From: Flavobacterium sp.
GTDB lineage: Bacteria; Bacteroidota; Bacteroidia; Flavobacteriales; Flavobacteriaceae
Reading direction: 5' to 3'
Assembly (NCBI GenBank): GCA_015478765.1
Contig: JADMKR010000113.1
Location: forward strand, 1-26,507
Length of the DNA: 26,507 bases
Each line of letters opens with the position of its first letter. Position 1 is the first letter of the stretch. The position numbers and the translations under genes were made by a program. This document shows, piece by piece, positions 1 through 6,720 of this stretch. Under the pieces are notes generated by a model, which worked only from the letters and a program-made list of their open reading frames with translations, had not been told where the DNA came from and searched no databases.

Positions 1-330
1 TCCGCGAAGCGCCCATTCGCGTCCCGTATTCCCTGTAATTGCAATCCATGCGCTGCCGTTCCAGTAATAAAATCCCGGCGTGACGTTGTTTGGCGGTGTG
101 CCTGTCGATGCCGTATTCCATATCAGGGTACCTGCTACAATAGCTCCTGTTTGAGGGTTGGTGACGGGAGCACTTGTCAACCGTGAAGTCAATGCCACTC
201 GCGGTACCAGTACGCCACTATTAGTTGATGTGATGTCGAGCGCACCTTCCGGAGTCGTGGTACCAATTCCTATTTGTGAAAATGTATTGACCGAAATTAT
301 TAGTAGGAGCAGGGTTAGTGTAGATCTCAT
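1..330 (-). CDS. Secreted protein, N-terminal part (runs off the left edge)
   Basis: Read on the minus strand from the ATG at 330-328, the frame stays open for 110 codons to the window edge. It starts with a signal peptide (MRSTLTLLLLIISVNTFSQ) and continues with GIGTTTPEGALDI, then a block containing SGVLVPRVALTS and GFYYWNGSAWIAITG. This N-terminal module is common in large secreted Flavobacteriaceae proteins of unknown function, where it precedes repeats or a receptor-like tail; that is family knowledge from memory. The rest of the protein and any sorting signal lie outside the window. The gene is divergent from the T9SS cargo gene at 511. The overlapping plus-strand frame at 158-364 is a shadow. 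Confidence 0.8.
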   Translation of the reverse strand, partial: MRSTLTLLLLIISVNTFSQIGIGTTTPEGALDITSTNSGVLVPRVALTSRLTSAPVTNPQTGAIVAGTLIWNTASTGTPPNNVTPGFYYWNGSAWIAITGNTGREWALRG

Positions 331-365
331 TTTTTTCGTGGTATTTTTCGTTAAAAGTATCTAAA

Positions 366-373
366 TATATTTG
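366..373 (+). promoter_or_regulatory. Possible -7 box for the T9SS cargo gene
   Basis: TATATTTG fits the Bacteroidota -7 consensus TAnnTTTG. There is no exact TTG at the -33 distance, and it lies about 140 nt before the start codon, so the assignment is weak. The intergenic region is AT-rich, which raises the chance of a random match. Confidence 0.35.
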
Positions 374-424
374 GCATTTTTATCGAAAATCGTTATAACA
401 CTTATATAATCGTTGAACTGCAAT

Positions 425-432
425 CAAATGTA
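425..432 (-). promoter_or_regulatory. Possible -7 box for the left-edge secreted protein
   Basis: On the minus strand this reads TACATTTG, an exact TAnnTTTG match about 95 nt upstream of the ATG at 330. No clear -33 element is visible. Confidence 0.4.
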
Positions 433-510
433 AATAATTGAAAAAAAGCTGTTTGGATATTTTGATGCTGGCTGCGGAATCAATATTTTTAATGCCAAAA
501 TACTTTCAAG

Positions 511-2313
511 ATGCGCAAATTTTCTTTAATTATACTGCTTTTTCCTATTTGTATGTTTGCTCAATTGCATCTACAACCTGCCTCGTTTTTATACGCAAAT
601 GACAGGTTGTTATATGTAACCCAAGATGTATCGCTAGCCAACAACGCCACTATTTATTTGCGGAACGAGTCACAAATGATACAAGGTTCGATGGCGCCGT
701 CAGCAAATTGGGGTTTAGGCCAAATCTCGGTATTTCAGGAAGGAACCACTGATAACTACGAATACAATTATTGGTGCTCACCGGTAGGATTACCCGCGTC
801 AACCTACGGCAATGGAGATTTTGGAATATCGCTGCTTAATCGTCCTACAACCACAACGGCAAGTTCGCCGGCAATAATGCTTTCAAATACAGCTATGGAC
901 GGGCAATCCACGCCGCTGTCGATCGCTCCAAGATGGATTTTCAAATACCTTTCCAGCATTTTATACGCATCGTGGATTCAGGTGTATGCGGCCACGACGA
1001 TAGGTGCGGGGGAAGGCTTTACGATGAAAGGCACCAGCGGGAGCGATCCATTACTGGTGGATGGCGTAGCAAACAACCTTGGCAGTTCTCAGCGATACGA
1101 CTTTCGAGGCAAGCCTAATGATGGCGATATTGCAATTGCAGTTGGTGATAATCTGCTAACTCTTACCGGGAATCCGTATCCGTCGGCAATTGATCTTTCC
1201 GCATTCCTAACCGATGCGGTCAATTGTACCGGCATTGCCTATTTCTGGGAACAGGACGATACTGTAAATTCGCATTTAATTGCCAGTTATCAGGGAGGCT
1301 ACGGAACTTTTTCACCCGTCTCACGAGGCGGTTTGGGAATATATGTTCCTGCGGCTTTTACCAGCTACAATGTCGATGGAACGACTTTAGCCGGTGTGGG
1401 TACCGGTGGTGATTATGCTCGCCGATTCTCACCCATCGGACAAGGATTTATGATCATGGGTAATTCGGCCGGTCCGTCGGTAACAATGTCTAACTTGTAT
1501 CGAGTATATCAAAAAGAGGATCCGCTGCTGTCTGTTTTTGAACGCAGCGGAAATGTTGCCAGTTCGCCGCAGAATTTCCTCCCGCCCCTGATGTCGGTTT
1601 CTGGATTCGATTACACGACTGTGTCCACGTTGCCTGTGCCGCAAATCAGAATCAACGCCTTGCTAAATTCAAGCGGTATCCGGCAATCGGTGCTGGCTTT
1701 CGATGCAATGGCAAGCGACGGAGTTGATCGTGCGATGGATGCAAGGTCGCCCGATGCATCGCTGCCAGCGGATGTGTACTTTGTCATCGAAAATAAACGC
1801 TATGTGATATCAGTTACCACATATGATATCAATAAGCGACTTCCGCTTGGTTTTAGTACCGTTGGCGGTGGAAATTTCAAAGTTACGGTTGGCGAGATTT
1901 TGAACTTCACTCCCGATGATGTCTTTATTTTTGATAAAATCACCGGTATCTACCACGATATAAAAAACGGCGTTTTTGATATTTCTTTACCAGCAGGAAC
2001 ATTTGACGACCGTTTCGAATTGACCTTTAAAAATAGCATGTTGGCGATTGCAGATCAAACACACGCTGACTTATCCATATTGCAAAATAATACTGCCCAG
2101 CAGTTGACGATCGTCAACCCACAATCCTTAGACATCAAAAGTATATCGGTTATCGACATGGCCGGTAAAGTTGTGCTGCAAAGGGCAATTGTGCAGGCGA
2201 TGACGCACCATTCATTTGATACATCATACTTGAGTGAAGGTATTTATGTCGTCAAGGTTGCACATGCCGAAAAAGAATCGGTACAGAAAATCGTAGTGAG
2301 CCGAAGTAATTAG
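511..2313 (+). CDS. Secreted protein with T9SS type A sorting domain
   Basis: 600-aa protein that should be exported through Sec and then across the outer membrane by the type IX secretion system. It has a signal peptide (MRKFSLIILLFPICMFAQ, cleavage near residue 17). The last ~80 residues look like a type A C-terminal sorting domain: a short beta-sandwich with LTIVNPQS, SISVIDMAGKVVLQ, SYLSEGIYVVKV and a basic end (QKIVVSRSN). The middle ~500 residues are rich in Gly, Ser and aromatic residues, and I recognise no enzymatic motif in them. Lines such as NYWCSPVGLP and LTGNPYPSAID resemble large uncharacterised Flavobacteriaceae T9SS cargos; this is recall, not a search. The start is the first Met and directly precedes the signal peptide. 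The gene appears monocistronic, since the next gene has its own -7 box. Confidence 0.85.
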   Translation: MRKFSLIILLFPICMFAQLHLQPASFLYANDRLLYVTQDVSLANNATIYLRNESQMIQGSMAPSANWGLGQISVFQEGTTDNYEYNYWCSPVGLPASTYGNGDFGISLLNRPTTTTASSPAIMLSNTAMDGQSTPLSIAPRWIFKYLSSILYASWIQVYAATTIGAGEGFTMKGTSGSDPLLVDGVANNLGSSQRYDFRGKPNDGDIAIAVGDNLLTLTGNPYPSAIDLSAFLTDAVNCTGIAYFWEQDDTVNSHLIASYQGGYGTFSPVSRGGLGIYVPAAFTSYNVDGTTLAGVGTGGDYARRFSPIGQGFMIMGNSAGPSVTMSNLYRVYQKEDPLLSVFERSGNVASSPQNFLPPLMSVSGFDYTTVSTLPVPQIRINALLNSSGIRQSVLAFDAMASDGVDRAMDARSPDASLPADVYFVIENKRYVISVTTYDINKRLPLGFSTVGGGNFKVTVGEILNFTPDDVFIFDKITGIYHDIKNGVFDISLPAGTFDDRFELTFKNSMLAIADQTHADLSILQNNTAQQLTIVNPQSLDIKSISVIDMAGKVVLQRAIVQAMTHHSFDTSYLSEGIYVVKVAHAEKESVQKIVVSRSN

Positions 2314-2354
2314 CTTTTCCCGTGCTCAGGGCCATAGTTTAAGATTACAAACTT

Positions 2355-2362
2355 TACTTTTG
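2355..2362 (+). promoter_or_regulatory. -7 box just before the PLP-enzyme gene
   Basis: TACTTTTG matches TAnnTTTG exactly and ends 5 nt before the ATG at 2368. Initiation about 5-8 nt after the box would fall on or just past that ATG, giving a leaderless message. The next in-frame Met is residue 16 (2413). No convincing -33 element is visible. Confidence 0.55.
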
Positions 2363-2367
2363 TACCC

Positions 2368-3255
2368 ATGAATCAACAAATTCATCTGGGTACCGATTCG
2401 GTTTCATTATATATGAAGCGCGAAGACTTGCTGCATCCCATAATATCAGGCAACAAGATGCGCAAGTTGAAATACAACCTCGAGCAGGCGCGCTTGGAAA
2501 ATAAAAGAACCCTGGTAACATTCGGCGGTGCATATTCCAATCACATTTCGGCGGTGGCGGCAGCTGGCAAAGAATTTGGTTTCCGTACCATTGGTGTGAT
2601 ACGGGGCGACGAGCTTGCGGCGATGGTTTCCCTGAATCCGACACTTGAATTTGCAAGCAAATCGGGAATGCATTTAGAATTTATTAACCGTGGCGCCTAT
2701 GCCGCAAAAGATCTTTCTCAGCTGCAAATCCTTAAAAACATTGGGCTTGACGATTGCTATGTGCTTCCTGAAGGAGGTTCTAATCGACTTGCGGTGCGGG
2801 GTTGTGAAGAAGTTTTAGTTCCTGCCGACAATCGTTTTGACTATATTTGCTGTGCTGTCGGAACAGGCGCGACAATGGCCGGAATTATCAACAGTTCTGC
2901 GCAGCATCAGCGAGTTTTAGGATTCCCCGCATTGAAAGGCGAGGGTTTTGAAAAAGGCATATACCTTTATACCGATAAAACTAACTGGCAGTTGATTTCT
3001 GATTATAATTTTGGCGGATATGCCAAGATCAGTCCGGTGTTAGTTGATTTCATGAATGATTTTAAGCAAAATACTGGAATAGTTCTCGATCCTGTATATA
3101 CGTCAAAGATGGTTTTTGGCGTTATGGATATGATTAAAAAAGGTTATTTTGCAAGGGGATCGCGTATTTTAATGATTCATACCGGCGGATTGCAGGGAAT
3201 AGAAGGAATGAATGAAAAACTTAAAAACAAACATTTACCACTAATTGATTACTGA
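2368..3255 (+). CDS. PLP-dependent ACC deaminase / D-cysteine desulfhydrase family enzyme
   Basis: 295-aa fold-type II PLP enzyme, probably cytosolic. The PLP lysine is K30 in SGNKMRKLKYN, preceded by the family signature KREDLLHPIISGNK. TFGGAYSNHISAVAAAG forms the substrate/PLP pocket, and AVGTGATMAGII is the phosphate-binding glycine loop. Family members deaminate 1-aminocyclopropane-1-carboxylate or desulfhydrate D-cysteine. The sequence alone does not decide between them, and many Bacteroidota members are untested. It is slightly short for the family (about 300-340 residues). It is the first gene of a coupled trio: its TGA overlaps the ATG of the next gene by 1 nt. The start at 2368 agrees with the usual short N-terminus before the KRED motif, although the promoter box is very close to it. 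Confidence 0.85.
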   Translation: MNQQIHLGTDSVSLYMKREDLLHPIISGNKMRKLKYNLEQARLENKRTLVTFGGAYSNHISAVAAAGKEFGFRTIGVIRGDELAAMVSLNPTLEFASKSGMHLEFINRGAYAAKDLSQLQILKNIGLDDCYVLPEGGSNRLAVRGCEEVLVPADNRFDYICCAVGTGATMAGIINSSAQHQRVLGFPALKGEGFEKGIYLYTDKTNWQLISDYNFGGYAKISPVLVDFMNDFKQNTGIVLDPVYTSKMVFGVMDMIKKGYFARGSRILMIHTGGLQGIEGMNEKLKNKHLPLIDY

Positions 3256-4100
3256 TGATTAAAAAAATTTTACTTCTTGTTGTCATAATGTTATTCGTTT
3301 CATGTGGCGGAGGAAAATCAACAACATCTCGTTATTCAAAAAAACCTGTTTATAAAAAATCTTCAACTTCTGTAGCCGCCCGGAAGCCGGCACGGAATGT
3401 TCCTGGCAAAAAATCGGCTGCAAAGGAACCTGAAACCCTGGAGGCGACCAGTCGTGTTCGGGTAACCAATGATGTAGTGGCAGATTACATTTCTTCTTAC
3501 CGCGAAACTGCCAAGAATAATATGTCGCAATACGGGATTCCTGCCAGCATCATTCTGGCCCAGGGAATATTGGAATCGGGAGCTGGCACGGGAACTTTAA
3601 GTGTGGGTGCTAATAATCACTTTGGTATAAAATGCCATACGGGATGGACCGGTCCCAGCGTTCGTCACGACGACGATTCGGCTCAGGAATGCTTCCGAAA
3701 ATACAAGGATCCGGATGAATCGTACCGCGACCACGCGCTTTTTTTAACGAGCCGTTCGCGATATTCCGATCTTTTCAAGTTAGATAAGGATGATTATAAA
3801 GCTTGGGCCCGCGGACTCAGGAAGGCAGGCTATGCGACCGATAGCAGATATCCGGAAAAGCTCATCAGTTTGATTGAAAGATACCAACTCGATAGATATG
3901 ATGCCGAAGTATTGGGACGGAATTACGTTGCGCAAACTACTCCTGCTTTTTCTGATAACGGTGATTACTATCTGGTGACTCCCGGCGATACATTATATTC
4001 GATTTCGAAGCGCTTTAGCTTGTCGGTCGACGATCTTAAAAAATTAAACGGCCTGCGCGATAATGCGATTTCCATTGGCCAACCATTAAAAATCAAGTAA
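3255..4100 (+). CDS. Glucosaminidase-domain lipoprotein with C-terminal LysM
   Basis: 281-aa peptidoglycan hydrolase, predicted to act in the periplasm. It has a lipoprotein signal with lipobox LFVSC (lipidated Cys17). The residues after the Cys are GGGKSTT, without an acidic surface-export cluster, so an inner-leaflet location is likely. A basic Ser/Lys/Pro linker reaches about residue 70. The glucosaminidase domain follows (about 78-215), with probable catalytic Glu107 in GILESGAG and the markers NNHFGIKCH and RKAGYATDSRYPEKL, as in FlgJ-type enzymes. A LysM module ends the protein (about 235-281, YYLVTPGDTLYSISKRF). Both neighbours overlap by a single base, so translation is probably coupled. 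The family cleaves the GlcNAc-MurNAc backbone; exact bond specificity cannot be told from the sequence. Confidence 0.9.
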   Translation: MIKKILLLVVIMLFVSCGGGKSTTSRYSKKPVYKKSSTSVAARKPARNVPGKKSAAKEPETLEATSRVRVTNDVVADYISSYRETAKNNMSQYGIPASIILAQGILESGAGTGTLSVGANNHFGIKCHTGWTGPSVRHDDDSAQECFRKYKDPDESYRDHALFLTSRSRYSDLFKLDKDDYKAWARGLRKAGYATDSRYPEKLISLIERYQLDRYDAEVLGRNYVAQTTPAFSDNGDYYLVTPGDTLYSISKRFSLSVDDLKKLNGLRDNAISIGQPLKIK

Positions 4101-5389
4101 TGATTTATCAACGTAGCAGCCGGTTATTTGCCGAGGCTGAAAAAGTGATACCCGGCGGTGTCAACTCTCCTGTACGCGCGTTCAAGTCGGTAGGAGGAAT
4201 CCCAATTTTTATAGAGAAGGCCCATGGCGCTTATTTATATGATGTCGACGGCAATAGGTTTATCGATTTTATCAATTCATGGGGTCCGATGATCCTCGGC
4301 CATGCATACCAACCGGTAGTCGATGCCGTAATCGAAAGAACCCGGCTCGGAACGTCATTTGGCACACCAACCGAAATTGAAACACAAATCGCCGAGCTGG
4401 CGGTGTCCATGGTTCCGAACATCGAGAAGATCCGGTTTGTGAACAGTGGAACGGAAGCATGCATGAGCGCGGTCAGATTGGCACGTGGCTATACAAATCG
4501 CGACAAGATTATTAAATTTGCCGGGTGTTACCATGGCCATTCCGATTCGTTCCTGATTCAGGCCGGCAGTGGTGCCATTACATTCGGTTCGCCCAATAGT
4601 CCGGGGGTTACTGCCGGTACAGCCCAGGATACACTGTTGGCAAGATATAATGACCTGCAAAATGTCTCCGAAATAATTGAAGCCAACCTGGATAAGATTG
4701 CCGCCATAATTTTGGAGCCGGTAGCGGGTAATATGGGATGTATTCCGCCAAAGGTGGGGTTTCTTGAAGGACTTCGGAAACTGTGTACCGAAAATGGGAT
4801 ATTGCTAATTTTTGATGAAGTTATGACAGGGTTCCGATTGGCAAGAGGCGGTGCGCAGGAATTGTTTGGTGTCGATGCCGATATTGTAACTTTCGGTAAG
4901 GTAATTGGCGGTGGATTGCCAGTGGGTGCCTTTGCTGCCAAAAGTGAAATCATGGATTATCTCGCGCCGGTGGGTCCGGTTTATCAGGCAGGAACATTGT
5001 CGGGCAATCCTTTGGCCATGGCAGCCGGGCTGGCTATGTTGCAATCACTGAATGCTGATAGTGAAGTTTATAGTCGGATATCAGAAAAGACTTCGTATCT
5101 CGAAAAAGGGATTGTGAGCGCTCTTCAAGCCAGAGACCTGCCGTTTACTATAAACAAGATCGGATCTATGATTTCGGTGCATTTTGACAATGCTCCGGTT
5201 ACCGATATGCAAAGCGCGGCAAAAGGGGATAATGAGATGTTTCGCAAATTTTTTCACGGTTTGCTTGCCGAAGGTATTTACATTGCGCCGTCAGCATATG
5301 AAACCTGGTTTATAACCGATGCTTTAACCTACGCCGATTTGGATTATACTATTGCGGCGGTAGCCAAAGTCGCTAGCAAATTGCAATAA
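4100..5389 (+). CDS. hemL: Glutamate-1-semialdehyde 2,1-aminomutase
   Basis: 429-aa class III aminotransferase-fold enzyme that converts glutamate-1-semialdehyde to 5-aminolevulinate in the C5 route to haem. Full length for the family. Diagnostic stretches are PGGVNSPVRAF near the N-terminus, FVNSGTEACMSAVRLAR, KFAGCYHGHSDSFLIQAGSG, LIFDEVMTGFR (the Asp binds the pyridine nitrogen) and TFGKVIGGGLPVGAF with the PLP lysine at K267. The start codon overlaps the previous stop by 1 nt. It is the last gene of the trio and is followed by a strong hairpin terminator. Haem synthesis has no obvious link to the two upstream genes; the arrangement probably reflects shared expression. Confidence 0.95.
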   Translation: MIYQRSSRLFAEAEKVIPGGVNSPVRAFKSVGGIPIFIEKAHGAYLYDVDGNRFIDFINSWGPMILGHAYQPVVDAVIERTRLGTSFGTPTEIETQIAELAVSMVPNIEKIRFVNSGTEACMSAVRLARGYTNRDKIIKFAGCYHGHSDSFLIQAGSGAITFGSPNSPGVTAGTAQDTLLARYNDLQNVSEIIEANLDKIAAIILEPVAGNMGCIPPKVGFLEGLRKLCTENGILLIFDEVMTGFRLARGGAQELFGVDADIVTFGKVIGGGLPVGAFAAKSEIMDYLAPVGPVYQAGTLSGNPLAMAAGLAMLQSLNADSEVYSRISEKTSYLEKGIVSALQARDLPFTINKIGSMISVHFDNAPVTDMQSAAKGDNEMFRKFFHGLLAEGIYIAPSAYETWFITDALTYADLDYTIAAVAKVASKLQ

Positions 5390-5390
5390 A

Positions 5391-5413
5391 AAACCCGCTT
5401 TTTCAGCGGGTTT
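5391..5413. terminator. Bidirectional terminator between hemL and the small exported-protein gene
   Basis: AAACCCGC and GCGGGTTT form an 8-bp stem with a 7-nt loop (TTTTTCA). The A-run before and T-run after make it usable from both sides, which fits the convergent genes ending at 5389 and 5417. Confidence 0.85.
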
Positions 5414-5416
5414 GAA

Positions 5417-5752
5417 TTAATTTAAGTAAGAATTTTCAAGTTGCTTGACTAATTCTTCATTACCATTTAGCTTAGCGACCTGGTCTGGCGACAATTCCGC
5501 TCTTATCCTCGTTGCTACCATTTTGGAAACTTCAACTTTTCGGAGATCACTAAGATCCGGGTTTTGAAGTGTTTCATGCTTCTTTTTAAACAAGCTTGTG
5601 AAATCTTCCTGCATTGACTCTTTCAGCCCTAGAAATTCAATTAACGCTAAAGCGTCTTTTTTAGCAGCTTCATCATACGATTTTTGATCTTGAGCATTTG
5701 CTGAGATTGCAAAAGCGAAAAGGAACGAAACGACGGCAAATATTTTTTTCAT
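5417..5752 (-). CDS. Small exported helical protein, unknown function
   Basis: 111-aa protein with a clear Sec signal peptide (MKKIFAVVSFLFAFAISANAQ, cleavage near residue 20) and a mature part of about 90 residues that looks all-helical and highly charged. Near the C-terminus RAELSPDQVAKLNG resembles the LTxxQ-type helix of Spy/CpxP-like periplasmic proteins, as in the 150-aa gene just upstream, so the two may be distant relatives; this is inference. It has its own promoter between the two genes and shares the terminator with hemL. No family name can be given with confidence. Confidence 0.75.
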   Translation of the reverse strand: MKKIFAVVSFLFAFAISANAQDQKSYDEAAKKDALALIEFLGLKESMQEDFTSLFKKKHETLQNPDLSDLRKVEVSKMVATRIRAELSPDQVAKLNGNEELVKQLENSYLN

Positions 5753-5778
5753 AATGACCTATTATTATATAATTACCT

Positions 5779-5809
5779 CAAATCTAAAGGATTTTTCGCA
5801 AAGCTCAAA
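5779..5809 (-). promoter_or_regulatory. Promoter for the 111-aa exported protein
   Basis: On the minus strand TTTG (5809-5806), a 19-nt spacer and TAGATTTG (5786-5779) match the Bacteroidota TTTG-N19-TAnnTTTG pattern exactly. It begins 3 nt after the end of the upstream gene and leaves a leader of roughly 20 nt. Confidence 0.75.
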
Positions 5810-5811
5810 AT

Positions 5812-6264
5812 TTATTTTTTGACTGCGCGTTTCTCGCGCTTCATCTTATTTTGTTTACCGTGCTTTTGTTTTCGTTCCGACTTTATTTGTTGCCACTTTT
5901 CGAATTGGCTATCATTAAGTATGTTTTTTAGCCGGGCATCGTAAACTTCTCTTTCTGCTTTCCGTTGCTTCTTGAAAGCATCTTTTTGAGCATCGGTCAT
6001 TTTTTTGAATTCTTCCCTTTGTGATTTGCGGCCATTTTTCATTTCGGCAGCTTTCGCGTTGCGCTGGGAAAGCAATTGGGATAACTTCTGCTGTTGATCT
6101 GATGTCAGGTCCAGTTCAGCGGTCATTTTCTTCATTTGTATTTCGTTGCGTTGTTCCGGGCTATGCCGCTCGGTACGATGCTTTTTAAAATCTTTGGTCG
6201 GAGCTTCCTGGGCATAAGCCGAAATTCCTGCAACTAATAGAACTGTGGCAATTAAATTTTTCAT
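5812..6264 (-). CDS. Spy/CpxP-like periplasmic protein
   Basis: 150-aa exported protein with a signal peptide (MKNLIATVLLVAGISAYAQ) and a very Lys/Arg/Gln-rich, all-helical mature part. Motifs are QMKKMTAELDLTSDQQQKL (LTxxQ-type helix) and a second unit, ILNDSQFEKWQQIKSERKQ. This layout is typical of small Spy/CpxP-like proteins in Bacteroidota, thought to act as periplasmic chaperones or stress sensors; function here is inferred from pattern only. The C-terminus (KMKREKRAVKK) is strongly basic. A near-consensus -7 box (TTACTTTG, one mismatch) lies about 100 nt upstream. Confidence 0.8.
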   Translation of the reverse strand: MKNLIATVLLVAGISAYAQEAPTKDFKKHRTERHSPEQRNEIQMKKMTAELDLTSDQQQKLSQLLSQRNAKAAEMKNGRKSQREEFKKMTDAQKDAFKKQRKAEREVYDARLKNILNDSQFEKWQQIKSERKQKHGKQNKMKREKRAVKK

Positions 6265-6424
6265 AATAATAATTTTAAGTTTTGAACGGGTCAGACTAAG
6301 ATTCGTGCCAAAAGTTTAAAGGCTATTATAATTGGCATAAGGTTAACACCGCTGTACATGCAAAGTAAAGGTTTTTTGAATTGTGTTTTTAGCTACATTA
6401 GCCGTCTAATCAAAAACATTTATC

Positions 6425-6688
6425 ATGGAAGAATTTGACAATCAGCATGTAAGCAAACCAATGTCGGTAACCGACTGGCTTATTACCCTTATTATCGTAG
6501 CAATCCCACTGGTTGGGTTTATAATGCTTTTCGTCTACGCATTTGGCGGCAACGAAAATATTTCCAGAAAAAACTGGGCCAAGGCTCAGTTGATTTTAAT
6601 TGCAATTGTGCTCGTTTTGGTGTTGGTGCTGTTTTTTGTTTTTGGAGCCACTATCGCTTCTATTGCTGCTGACGCCGACCAATATTAA
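6425..6688 (+). CDS. Small two-helix membrane protein, unknown function
   Basis: 87-aa protein with two predicted membrane helices (about residues 19-42, LITLIIVAIPLVGFIMLFVY, and about 56-82, rich in Leu/Val/Ile), separated by a polar loop with FGGNENISRKNWAKAQ. The N-terminus is acidic and no signal peptide is cleaved by appearance. Similar short proteins with a conserved RxNWAKA loop are widespread in Bacteroidota; I recall no function for them. The gene stands alone between divergent Spy-like and convergent lysS genes and ends at a bidirectional hairpin. The start is the only ATG that keeps the hydrophilic N-terminus. Confidence 0.75.
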   Translation: MEEFDNQHVSKPMSVTDWLITLIIVAIPLVGFIMLFVYAFGGNENISRKNWAKAQLILIAIVLVLVLVLFFVFGATIASIAADADQY

Positions 6689-6695
6689 AAAAAGT

Positions 6696-6714
6696 AGGGG
6701 ACACATCGTCCCCT
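6696..6714. terminator. Bidirectional terminator between the membrane-protein gene and lysS
   Basis: AGGGGAC and GTCCCCT form a 7-bp stem around a 5-nt loop (ACATC). A run of seven A lies before it and T-rich sequence after it, so it can serve both convergent genes. Confidence 0.8.
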
Positions 6715-6720
6715 TAATTT

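Noticed and set aside
158..364. 68-aa plus-strand frame at the left edge
   Set aside because: It is antisense to the well-supported secreted-protein frame (1-330 minus) and has no recognisable features.
4558..4953. 131-aa minus-strand frame inside hemL
   Set aside because: Shadow frame antisense to a conserved enzyme; no start context or family resemblance.
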